Source: a virus. Taken from it: DNA of 40,389 bases. Made by a program: the position numbers and the translations under genes. Shown piece after piece: positions 1-7,400 of this stretch (position 1 is its first letter; each line of letters begins with the position of its first letter). The DNA is taken from the IMG/VR virus record IMGVR_UViG_3300004369_000044, positions 1 to 40,389 of that record; one strand, written 5' to 3'. A model generated the notes under the pieces. The model was not told the origin of the DNA. It saw only the letters and a program-made list of their open reading frames with translations, and made no database searches.

Positions 1-1
1 C

Positions 2-154
2 TGCTTCCGTCTCGCCTCTGACATCAGCACCCGCCAGACAGGATGGGTCAGCAGCAACACCCTGCAGGGCACAGCACACAGCGCCTACATGATCGCAGGG
101 TGCTACGGTGAGCACTATGCACAGGAAGCGATCGACCGCCTGCCCACATGGTGA
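2..154 (+). CDS. C-terminal end of an unidentified protein (5' truncated)
   Basis: An open frame enters from the left edge (reading frame from base 2) and stops at TGA 152-154, leaving 50 residues that end in IDRLPTW. I do not recognise the family. The fragment has several Tyr, Cys and His residues (AYMIAGCYGEHYAQEA) and no obvious membrane segment or repeat. Its composition is odd for the window: bases 1-120 contain 74 G/C (62%), whereas a sampled structural-gene stretch (20041-20100) has 23 of 60 (38%). The stop overlaps the start of the next gene (ATGGTGA at 148-154), which suggests translational coupling. A recently acquired host-like gene is possible, but too little is visible to say. 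That the frame is coding is moderately sure; its function is unknown. Confidence 0.5.
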   Translation, partial: CFRLASDISTRQTGWVSSNTLQGTAHSAYMIAGCYGEHYAQEAIDRLPTW

Positions 155-384
155 CCCATCCTACCCCATCGCATTTCTCTACAGTGAACGTCAAAAAGTA
201 TCAGCGATCAGTGGATGAAATCATGCAACGCTATGGGTTCATCTTCCATAGCAAGTCTAAGCACATGAAATACAAGCACGAGAAACTAGGCATCATTCAG
301 GTATGCTCTGCGACGCCATCAGATAATTATGCTCTGTCGCAGATTGAGCGCCAATGTAGACGCTCACTCGCCGCAGCACAGTGA
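148..384 (+). CDS. Small basic protein, HicA-like (dsRBD-fold) candidate
   Basis: This is a 78-residue basic protein whose ATG overlaps the upstream stop, so translation is probably coupled. The middle (residues 22-45) reads VDEIMQRYGFIFHSKSKHMK followed by YKHEK. That resembles the HicA/YcfA core, in which a 'GF' is followed by a conserved His in a strand (here His39), then a turn and a second strand (GIIQVCSATPSD), then a C-terminal helix (ALSQIERQCRRSLA). HicA proteins are small mRNA-binding ribonucleases normally paired with HicB. No HicB partner is visible here, and the usual Gly-Ser before the His is replaced by Ser-Lys. A stand-alone RNA-binding phage protein is therefore as likely as a toxin. 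The family call rests on motif resemblance only. The start could lie further in, at ATG 223. Confidence 0.4.
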   Translation: MVTHPTPSHFSTVNVKKYQRSVDEIMQRYGFIFHSKSKHMKYKHEKLGIIQVCSATPSDNYALSQIERQCRRSLAAAQ

Positions 385-390
385 TACTGA

Positions 391-416
391 GGGGGCAGTG
401 ATTTGCCCCCCCTTTG
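391..416 (+). terminator. Hairpin after the 78-residue gene, probable terminator
   Basis: A perfect 7-bp stem GGGGGCA (391-397) pairs with TGCCCCC (404-410) across a 6-base loop. It lies seven bases after the stop at 384. The following tract is CCTTTGTTAT, so the U-run is short and termination may be partial. It sits where the first two genes end and before the late promoter at 488, which fits a transcription-unit boundary. Confidence 0.6.
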
Positions 417-484
417 TTATACTTAAGGTCGCCAAGCGGTTTCAAAAAACGCAAACTACCCTAACCTACAAAAGTATCCAGACG

Positions 485-519
485 ACCGATAAATAATTTT
501 GAAAATCGGTTTTTCAAAA
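485..519 (+). repeat. Overlapping inverted repeats around the late promoter
   Basis: Two palindromes share bases. ACCGAT (485-490) is complementary to ATCGGT (505-510) and flanks the promoter core. TTTTGAAAA (497-505) pairs perfectly with TTTTCAAAA (511-519) across the loop TCGGT (506-510). The two stems cannot form together because 505-510 is used by both. The arrangement could be an operator or a 5'-end RNA structure, since late transcripts should start about a dozen bases downstream of the core. Chance in AT-rich DNA is also possible. Confidence 0.45.
488..495 (+). promoter_or_regulatory. T4-type late promoter, GATAAATA
   Basis: GATAAATA matches the T4-like late promoter core (N)ATAAATA, which in T4 is recognised by the sigma-like gp55 with the gp33/gp45 activators. 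It lies 58 bases before the ATG at 553 and after a terminator-like hairpin, so it would start the structural block. The promoter is embedded in overlapping inverted repeats (see the 485-519 entry). No separate -35 element is expected for this promoter class. Confidence 0.6.
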
Positions 520-552
520 CCTTGAATTCCAAAAAATTTTCCCAGCAAAAAA

Positions 553-798
553 ATGAGTGAAAACCTTTTCAGAGATTTTACAGGTATTTTAGAAAACTTT
601 GATGCGTTCTGCGATGAATTTGAAAGTCGCGCCGCAAATGCATTCCTACGAGGTGATCAGAATGACGGACGAGTTACAGAAGCAGCAGCAAACATTGGAG
701 ACAGCACTCCTGAAGTTGTCAGAGAGGTTGCAGAACCTGGACCAGCGGATATCAGCCCTGGAGAGACCACAATTGATGTACAGGCGACCTCACAGTAA
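553..798 (+). CDS. Small acidic protein, overlapping the next gene
   Basis: This 81-residue ORF starts at ATG 553, downstream of a late promoter. The first 35 residues (MSENLFRDFTGILENFDAFC onward) look like a real acidic, aromatic-rich N-terminus. The last 45 residues are low-complexity, rich in Glu, Pro, Ala and Thr, and overlap the coiled-coil gene that begins at 662 in the +1 frame. No clear Shine-Dalgarno is visible upstream. Three readings are possible: two truly overlapping genes; an upstream gene whose tail is a by-product of the downstream frame; or an ancestral longer gene split by a frameshift near 655. I cannot assign a function. Confidence 0.45.
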   Translation: MSENLFRDFTGILENFDAFCDEFESRAANAFLRGDQNDGRVTEAAANIGDSTPEVVREVAEPGPADISPGETTIDVQATSQ

Positions 799-892
799 CA
801 AGCACGAGTCTCTAAGTGACACTTTAGATTATCTACATAACAATGTAGAAGGAATTAAGAAAGATTTAGCAATCGTTGCAAAAGTAGTGTAA
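662..892 (+). CDS. Small coiled-coil protein
   Basis: This is a 76-residue protein. I chose ATG 662 rather than the in-frame ATG at 599 because a good ribosome site (AGGTGAT) lies just upstream, and because the protein becomes coherent from MTDELQKQQQ onward. Residues 1-36 form an amphipathic heptad pattern with regularly spaced Leu/Ile (LLKLSERLQNLDQRISALER), followed by a basic linker and a second helical segment (LHNNVEGIKKDLAIVAKVV). It overlaps the preceding ORF by 137 bases and its TAA overlaps the next ATG (TAATG at 890-894). A small oligomeric virion or assembly factor is plausible, but no family is recognised. Confidence 0.55.
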   Translation: MTDELQKQQQTLETALLKLSERLQNLDQRISALERPQLMYRRPHSNKHESLSDTLDYLHNNVEGIKKDLAIVAKVV

Positions 893-1263
893 TGCCTAAT
901 GTAGTTGGACCAGATTGTATAGACACGCCCAGTACAGATGGGTTATGCACATTTCCTGCACAGGAACTTGGAGGATCGTCTACTACCAGTCCCAACGTAT
1001 ACTTCGAAGGGGAGCAAGTAGAGCACTATCCAGTTGCTCAGAACATTCTTTTAGATGAGGTAGAGGGCACTCCATTGCCTACAAACGTTCTTGGAGTATG
1101 CCAACCAGGGATACGAAGATTACAACCAGTGATCAACCAGAATGTGTTAATCAATGGTAATCTTTTCGCAGTGACTGGTGATGAGGCAGAGTTAGTAACG
1201 GGCGTGACTACACCGAGACCCTTGACAGGTCCTTTCAAGTATCCTACAATAGTAATTGGTTAA
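892..1263 (+). CDS. Possible PAAR-like baseplate spike-tip protein (gp5.4-like)
   Basis: This 123-residue protein is read from ATG 892 in a TAATG overlap with the previous stop. It is rich in Pro, Gly and Val, has four Cys, and ends in VLINGNLFAVTGD (about residues 85-97), then a Thr/Pro/Gly stretch and YPTIVIG. The 'VxINGxxxAxxGD' string resembles PAAR-type proteins, which fold as a small beta cone that caps the central spike; T4 gp5.4 plays this role. Its position just upstream of gp25 in the baseplate cluster fits. The match is by eye and only part of a PAAR pattern is visible, so a conserved virion protein of other function remains possible. Confidence 0.4.
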   Translation: MPNVVGPDCIDTPSTDGLCTFPAQELGGSSTTSPNVYFEGEQVEHYPVAQNILLDEVEGTPLPTNVLGVCQPGIRRLQPVINQNVLINGNLFAVTGDEAELVTGVTTPRPLTGPFKYPTIVIG

Positions 1264-1275
1264 TTCATTATAACT

Positions 1276-1422
1276 ATGGCACGAGCAAAAGTTGGTTTGA
1301 GCGGCAAGAAGATTATTGAGAGCAAGCCCAAGAAGACCCGCCAAGGTTCTTCGAAGAACACTCTGTATGCTGCCACGTCACGAAACAAGGCAAAGAAGCG
1401 TTATCGCGGACAAGGAAGGTAA
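1276..1422 (+). CDS. 48-residue highly basic small protein
   Basis: An open frame runs from ATG 1276 to TAA 1420-1422. It gives a 48-residue protein starting MARAKVGLSGKKIIESKPKK and ending KKRYRGQGR. By my count it has 17 Lys/Arg and only one acidic residue, and no hydrophobic core. It is tightly packed: 12 bases after the previous stop and joined to the next gene by TAATG (1420-1424). The charge and lack of a core suggest a disordered nucleic-acid-binding or scaffolding peptide. The function is unknown. I am fairly sure it is coding because of the packing and because the frame keeps a distinct basic composition throughout. Confidence 0.65.
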   Translation: MARAKVGLSGKKIIESKPKKTRQGSSKNTLYAATSRNKAKKRYRGQGR

Positions 1423-1925
1423 TGAAGGATTTACTGTTCATCTCACAGGATAAAGAGATGGCACTCATTCAGGAGATGTCATACAAGATCAAGATGTCGG
1501 ACTGGGATATTCACCCTGGTAAGACATGCTTTTTGTGTGTTTCTCCTGACTACTCTAGTATTGTCACACAACATCTCTCGCATTCATTATCAATGGATCG
1601 AGAGATTTTTCATATAGAGGCAGTCAATGTGCCATTTCCCGATGAAAATCCCTCTCAGTATCAGATTAACTTTGAGTTAAATTTTGCAGAGTGGGTGTTG
1701 GACTGGGACAACTTTGTGTTATGTGAGGCAGGTGTCATCAGAGGTGGCAACTACACATGGATTACTCAGAGTATGGAGAAGTTCTCCGAGAAGAATTACC
1801 ACACGTTATCTCTTTGTGAGAATATTCATAGTAAATATAAGAGTGATCTGGTATCATTGTATTATGATGATAATGTAGAGGATCTTCACTTTTGGTGGGA
1901 GAGACCGAATAATCATTGGATCTAA
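1422..1925 (+). CDS. Conserved-looking protein of unknown function, 167 residues
   Basis: This 167-residue protein starts at ATG 1422, overlapping the previous TAA. The sequence alternates strands and helices: KTCFLCVSPDYSSIV (residues 34-48), then a helix, then the strand IFHIEAVNVPFPDE (62-75), then a Trp/Phe-rich helix, and a notable stretch DNFVLCEAGVIRGGNYTWI (about 96-114). That last part (beta strand, small residues, Gly-Gly) has the feel of a Rossmann-like or phosphoribosyltransferase-like loop, but I see no complete signature and would not assign it. The C-terminus is aromatic (LHFWWERPNNHWI). No signal peptide or membrane helix is apparent. It sits in the late block among small genes upstream of gp25. 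Confidence 0.6.
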   Translation: MKDLLFISQDKEMALIQEMSYKIKMSDWDIHPGKTCFLCVSPDYSSIVTQHLSHSLSMDREIFHIEAVNVPFPDENPSQYQINFELNFAEWVLDWDNFVLCEAGVIRGGNYTWITQSMEKFSEKNYHTLSLCENIHSKYKSDLVSLYYDDNVEDLHFWWERPNNHWI

Positions 1926-2000
1926 GCGCCGAAAACGCCGAGCGAGAGGGATAGCAACCCCGTAAAAAGTTCTAATCAAACTTTCTAACGGAGAAAACCA

Positions 2001-2216
2001 ATGGGACTATTTCCAGTAGACAAAAGTGAAGAATTTATCGAAGAAGGTATGACACTAATTACCGAAACGGACAGTGATCGCCTTCTATATACCGCTGCAA
2101 AGCGTCGTAGATCCAAGATGAAGGAAGAACTATACCCACTTCCAGAAGACCGCCTGGAACGCCCTTGTGGAGGGGCGGGAGGATTTGACGATTTTGTAGA
2201 GCGTTGGCACGAGTGA
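2001..2216 (+). CDS. Small charged protein of unknown function, 71 residues
   Basis: This 71-residue protein starts at ATG 2001 and is preceded by a good ribosome site, GGAGA at 1990-1994. It begins MGLFPVDKSEEFIEEG, has a basic middle (AAKRRRSKMKEE, about residues 32-43), and ends in a Gly/acidic/aromatic tail (CGGAGGFDDFVERWHE). I do not recognise the family. The 75 bases before it (1926-2000) contain only weak hairpins and the ribosome site. Its stop (TGA 2214-2216) runs into the late promoter of gp25. Confidence 0.55.
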   Translation: MGLFPVDKSEEFIEEGMTLITETDSDRLLYTAAKRRRSKMKEELYPLPEDRLERPCGGAGGFDDFVERWHE

Positions 2217-2223
2217 ATAAATA
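2216..2223 (+). promoter_or_regulatory. T4-type late promoter for gp25
   Basis: AATAAATA matches the NATAAATA late core and lies 24 bases before the gp25 ATG at 2248, overlapping the preceding stop codon by one base. The context AATAAATAGAA recurs at 29355. A 5-bp hairpin, ACAGC (2227-2231) with GCTGT (2237-2241), follows directly and could fall at the start of the transcript. It should drive the gp25-gp6-gp7-slot operon. Confidence 0.65.
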
Positions 2224-2247
2224 GAAACAGCCTATTGCTGTGTCTAA

Positions 2248-2640
2248 ATGCCGACCTTTCAGACATTCAAAGATCTGAGTGTAACATTTAAGAAGCATCC
2301 TGTTTCCGATGATTTGGTGCAGGTAAAAGACAAGGCAGCTATCGTTCAATCGATTACTGCCTTACTTCTTACTATGAAAGGAGAGAGACCATTTCAACCC
2401 CAATTGGGATGTAATGTTCAAAGGGTATTATTCGAACCACTTGATTATGGTAGTGCTGGACTAATCAAATCTGAAATCAGGGATACTCTGAGCAGATATG
2501 AACCAAGAATTAATATCAATTCTATCTTGTGTGTTCCAGATTTTGATAATAATGGTTTTCAAGTTGAATTGAACTATACCATTATTGGTAGAGAAGATGC
2601 ACCAGTAGCAGTAGAATTCTTCTTAGAGCGCACACGATAA
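2248..2640 (+). CDS. gp25: Baseplate wedge subunit gp25
   Basis: This 130-residue protein is almost the same length as T4 gp25 (132 residues). It belongs to the gp25/lysozyme-like baseplate family shared by contractile phages and type VI secretion sheath baseplates. The family layout is visible: an N-terminal strand (LSVTFKKHPVSDDLVQVKDK), then a helix with AIVQSITALLLTMKGERPF (about residues 31-49), then the conserved G-E-R-P-F-x-P-x-L-G-C segment, a long helix with SEIRDTLSRYEPR, and a closing strand. gp25 joins gp6 and gp53 in the inner wedge core and helps nucleate the sheath. The stop overlaps the gp6 start as TAATG (2638-2642), indicating coupled translation. The E-R-P-F motif and the gene order make this call strong. 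Confidence 0.93.
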   Translation: MPTFQTFKDLSVTFKKHPVSDDLVQVKDKAAIVQSITALLLTMKGERPFQPQLGCNVQRVLFEPLDYGSAGLIKSEIRDTLSRYEPRININSILCVPDFDNNGFQVELNYTIIGREDAPVAVEFFLERTR

Positions 2641-4433
2641 TGCCATATACACAGGTTGCTAACTTAGACTTTGAAGATATCAAAGTTGCTCTGAAAGACT
2701 ATCTCAGAGCAAATTCAGATTTTACTGATTATGACTTTGAGGGATCGGCATTATCCACTCTCATCGATACACTCGCCTATAACACCTATTATACGGCGTT
2801 TAACACCAACATGGTGGTCAATGAACTATTCATTGATTCAGCGACCCTCAGGGACAATGTAGTAGCGATTGCGAAGCAATTAGGATACAGACCCAAGAGT
2901 GCAACCTCTCCTATAGCATATATTACTTTTACGGCAACTTATCAGAACGTTACAACAGATACTGAGTTGCTTTTAAAGAAAGGAACAGGATTTATTGCTT
3001 CTTATGACAACAGCATTTATCAGTATGTTGTCGTTGATGATGTTATAGCACAAGTATCAAATGGTATTGCAACATTCACTGATGTTCCTTTAAGAGAGGG
3101 AACTTTCCTTACTAATACATTTACTGTTAATACAGCACTCAAGACGCAAAGATTTGTTCTTGACAACCGTAATATCGATACGAACACCATTAGAGTGAAG
3201 GTTTATCCTAGTGGTGGTAGTTTTAGTGAACCATATTTGGTTGCAGACAATATTCTTGATATTGATGGAAATTCAAAAGTATTCTTCTTAGATGAAATTG
3301 AAGACGAAAGATATGAAATTTTATTGGGTGATGGAGTATTAGGAAAGAAACTTGAGAATGGATCTCGTGTTGAGGTTTCATATATTATTACTTCTGGACC
3401 ATCTAGTAATGGTGTTAAGACATTTATATTCTCTGGTGTTCTTGAGAACCCCAATGGCGTTACTCCTAATGTTTCGGTTTCCATTACTTCCACCACTCCA
3501 TCGTCTGGTGGAGAGGAAATTGAGAGCACTAAGAAAATTAAATATACCGCTCCCAAGTCATATGGCACACAGGACCGCGCTGTGACCGCCCAGGACTACG
3601 AAGCAATCATTCGTCAGGTATATCCTGCCACAAGTGATATTATCATCTTTGGAGGCGAAGATCAGGACCCCCCACAATATGGAAAAGTTTTCATTGCACT
3701 GAAACCAAATGATGCAAGTTACCTAACTTCTTTAACCAAATCAGAAATTGTAACTGAATTAGAGAAATATGTTGTTGCATCGGTTGAACCAGTATTGATC
3801 GATCCTTCTATTCTATATGTTGAATTAACAAGTAAAATCTACTACGATAGAACAAAGACTGACGAAACTCCTGCTCAAATTAGAGATAAAGTTATTGCTT
3901 CGGTTCAGTCTTATCTTGATAATTCAAATACTGAAAAGTTCAATGGCAAGTTTAGATACAGTAAAGCAATTGGTGTTATTGACGATGCAGATCAAGCAAT
4001 TAATTCAAATTTAACTTCTGTAACAATGAGGAAAGATTTTTATCCTCAACTCAATTCAACCTTCTACTATGAGATTTGTTACCAGAATGCTTTTGATGTT
4101 GATTGTGATGATCCAGTCCTGTCTACAACTGGATTTAGGGTAACTGAGTATCCTAATTTTGATGTCTATCTTGAAGATAGGGATGGTAAAATTGTCCTAT
4201 ATAGACTAGATAGCGTAACTGGTGAAAAGGTTGTTCTTGACAGCGAAGTTGGTGATATTGATTATTCAAAAGGTGAATTAAGAATTTATAATTTAACTAT
4301 TATCAAAGGTAGTTTCTTTGATAATCGCATTTCGGTTAGAGTAAAACCACTTTCTAATGACATTAAGGCACTCCGTGAGGTTTATCTTGATGTTGATGTT
4401 GCAAATTCTTCATTCACTGCATATAAAGAGTAA
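2640..4433 (+). CDS. gp6: Baseplate wedge subunit gp6
   Basis: This 597-residue protein is close to T4 gp6 (660 residues) and belongs to the baseplate J-like family that forms the inner wedge ring and links neighbouring wedges. Residues 1-90 show the usual N-terminus: the FEDIKVALKDYLRAN helix, then DFEGSALSTLIDTLAYNTYY and the ATLRDNVVAIAKQLGYRP helix. The J-domain signature appears at about residues 299-325 (KYTAPKSYGTQDRAVTAQDY, followed by EAIIRQVYP). It directly follows gp25 with a one-base overlap and is separated by four bases from the gp7-slot gene, so the three are probably one operon. No insertion of the GSGY repeat type is seen here, unlike in its giant neighbours. Confidence 0.93.
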   Translation: MPYTQVANLDFEDIKVALKDYLRANSDFTDYDFEGSALSTLIDTLAYNTYYTAFNTNMVVNELFIDSATLRDNVVAIAKQLGYRPKSATSPIAYITFTATYQNVTTDTELLLKKGTGFIASYDNSIYQYVVVDDVIAQVSNGIATFTDVPLREGTFLTNTFTVNTALKTQRFVLDNRNIDTNTIRVKVYPSGGSFSEPYLVADNILDIDGNSKVFFLDEIEDERYEILLGDGVLGKKLENGSRVEVSYIITSGPSSNGVKTFIFSGVLENPNGVTPNVSVSITSTTPSSGGEEIESTKKIKYTAPKSYGTQDRAVTAQDYEAIIRQVYPATSDIIIFGGEDQDPPQYGKVFIALKPNDASYLTSLTKSEIVTELEKYVVASVEPVLIDPSILYVELTSKIYYDRTKTDETPAQIRDKVIASVQSYLDNSNTEKFNGKFRYSKAIGVIDDADQAINSNLTSVTMRKDFYPQLNSTFYYEICYQNAFDVDCDDPVLSTTGFRVTEYPNFDVYLEDRDGKIVLYRLDSVTGEKVVLDSEVGDIDYSKGELRIYNLTIIKGSFFDNRISVRVKPLSNDIKALREVYLDVDVANSSFTAYKE

Positions 4434-4437
4434 GTAA

Positions 4438-7400
4438 ATGCCCGCTGTAAAGACCAAGAGAATTTCCACTCTAATCGAATCACAGCTTCCTCAATTCATT
4501 AGTACAGAGTATGAACTTTTTAGTAAGTTCGTGCAAAAGTATTATGAAGCACAGGAAGTGCAAGGTGGCACTTTGGATGTTATCAATAATCTCCAAAAAT
4601 ATGCAGACATTGATTACTACGAAAAGAACATCCTTAAACAAAATGATGTTCTAGTAACTTCAATTACTGATAGCGATACAACTATTGTCGTAGAGGATGC
4701 ACAATCATTCCCAGAAAAGAATGGTTACGTCAGAATTGATAACGAGATCATTTTTTATGCCACTAGAACTGATACAGAACTACAAGAGTGCTCTAGGGGT
4801 GTTAGTGGCAACACAACTCTTGGTGATCTATACAATTCAAGCAATTTTACCAGCACAGAGGCTGCAGCGCATAATGCTGGGCAAAAAGTATACAATGTAA
4901 GTAATCTCTTTCTTTACGCTTTAGTAAAGAACTTTGAGAGGCAATATCTTGGATCATTCCCAGAAAAATATTTAAAAGGTGAAGTAGACAAGAGAACACT
5001 GATCAAGAATATCTCTAAGTTCTACAAAGCAAAAGGAACAACCAGTTCCATTAAATTTATCTTCAACACAATTGTTGCTCAAGATAATAATAACAAGCCA
5101 GAGGTATACAAACCAAAAGATTACACATATAAGTCATCCAATGCAGATTGGATTAATGTTTATGCACTTAAGTGTAAATTAGTTTCTGGAAATATTAACG
5201 ATTTAATTGGCAAGCAAGTAGTTCAGAGCGAAACATCTGAGTATGGATATGCTTCTGCAACGGTAGATAATATTTCTTCAGATGGAACAAGAGATGGAGA
5301 ACAGATTTTTAATCTAGTTCTTGCACCAGAAACTGTAAATGGTGAGTTTTTTGTTTCTACAAAAACTAAATTAGAAAAAACATTATCAGGGACTGCTACC
5401 ACTGGCAACAGAATTGATGTTTTCTCAACTTTAGGTTGGGACAAAAAAGGTTCTGTTTTGATTGGCAACGAGACAATTGCCTTTGAAGAAAAAACAGCAA
5501 CTCAATTCATCATTAAAAATAGACAACCATCAGGTGCTGCCGTTCATGCGTCGGGAACTTCTGTATACAAACCAGTAACAATTTCTGGATCTGGAGTTAC
5601 TCTGATCATTCTGGGTGTTGTATATAACCTCACACCAGAGGATGCTCAACCATATTCCAGTGTTGGTGATAAAATTCAAGTTTCTGCACCTGGATTTATA
5701 ACTGCTGATCCAAAAATCGTTCTTAGTGGAACTAACCAAACTCGTTGGTTGTTGAGCACTGGAGCAGCAGTAAATGTTCCAACCATACCATCCGTAGCGA
5801 CATCTCTTAATGAAGTTCCTACAAATGTTACTTCTATTCATGAAGATGATCAATATTACTATGTTACCTCATCTAGTTTCCCATCACACAAGATTTTAGA
5901 CGGATCTACTGTCAATGAGCAAGTTCTAGATCAAAAAATCTTGCGCTTAATTAGAAAGAGAGCGACAACATCTACTGAAAGATATCAAACACCCAAAGCA
6001 GATACTGGTATTCTGCTCAACGGTGTTCGTACCTATAGTTATAGAGACACTGATAGTGTAAGATTTGGCAGACTAGAGGAAATTAAAGTTGACACTCAAG
6101 GCAGAGGTTATGTAAAACCTCCATTTGTTTTAGTTGATGAAGTTCCAAACAAAGCAAGAGCAGTTCTTGCTGGTCAGGTAGTTGAGAGCGTTATTGTAGA
6201 TACTACTGATATTTTCCCAACAACACCAGAGATTACAATTACTTCTGGAAGAAGAGCGGAAGTTCGTGCTATTGTAACTGGAGGAAAAGTCACAAGTTTA
6301 GTTATCGACAATCCAGGTGAATATTATTCTTCCCCACCTATTGTAAGAATTCGGGATAATGCTGGTAGAGGAAGATTTGCTAACTATGAGGCAATTATTG
6401 ACGGCGATGGAAAAATCACAGGTTTTGAAAAAATTGATGAAGGTAATTTCTACAACCAACAAACTGTAATTGTAGACATTATTCCTGTTGGAGAAGGCGC
6501 TGCTGGCATTCCTCTCCTCAAAGAATGGAATTTTAATAGATTTGAAAAGTTAAAGAATAATCTTGATACCGAAAATGGTTACATTTTCAAAAATTACAAC
6601 AATGCATTGGAATATGGATATGGTTATGTTGCCAATCCAAAAGCTTTGCGTGTTGCTTTAAATGATAACTTGAATAATGCTGGAACAGAACCAGCAAATA
6701 AAGTTCACTCTCCTATTATTGGTTTTGCTTATGATGGAAATCCAATCTATGGACCTTTTGCACATCAAAATCCACTAGATCCACAATCTTCTATTGTTAG
6801 AATGACATCTGGTTATTCTATCAAAAATTCTCGTTCTGGTGGTCCTTCTGTCAATACATATGCGCTTGGATCTTTTATCGATGACTATGAGTATATTCAT
6901 CGCAACGGATCTTTAGACGAAAATAATGGAAGATTTTGCATTACCCCAGAATTTCCAAATGGAGTTTATGCTTATTTCCTTACTATCGATAGTAATCAAA
7001 CACCACAGTTCCCATATATTGTAGGTGCTAATTTCTATTCTCTTCCAGTAGATAGTAATTACAATTCTGACATTAATCAGAATGACATTCCAAAGAATGC
7101 AAAGAGATATAATGTTCCTGGTATTTCCAGAAATGGAGAAGGACTTATTGCTACGGTTTCCGATGTTTCGTCTGGCACTATTGATAACATCGATTCTGTT
7201 AGATCGTCTTCTAACTTCTCTGTAAATTCAAAAGTATATTTTGACAACCAAGGAACAGAAGGTTCCGAGATAGAGGCAAATGTTGCTTCTGTTAAAGGTA
7301 AGTCTGTCAATTATCTACAAAGCAAAGAGACAAAGGTAGTAAAACTCACAACAATCCAAACAGCATTCTTATTTGCTGATGATACACTGAGGCAACCATC

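Noticed and set aside
599-661. Upstream in-frame start (ATG 599) for the coiled-coil gene
   Set aside because: The first 21 codons are unlike the rest of the protein, there is no ribosome site, and a good one precedes ATG 662.
1926-2000. Possible terminator hairpins between the 167- and 71-residue genes
   Set aside because: The stems are short (GGG/CCC and AAAGTT/AACTTT) and no T-run follows, so I do not call a terminator.
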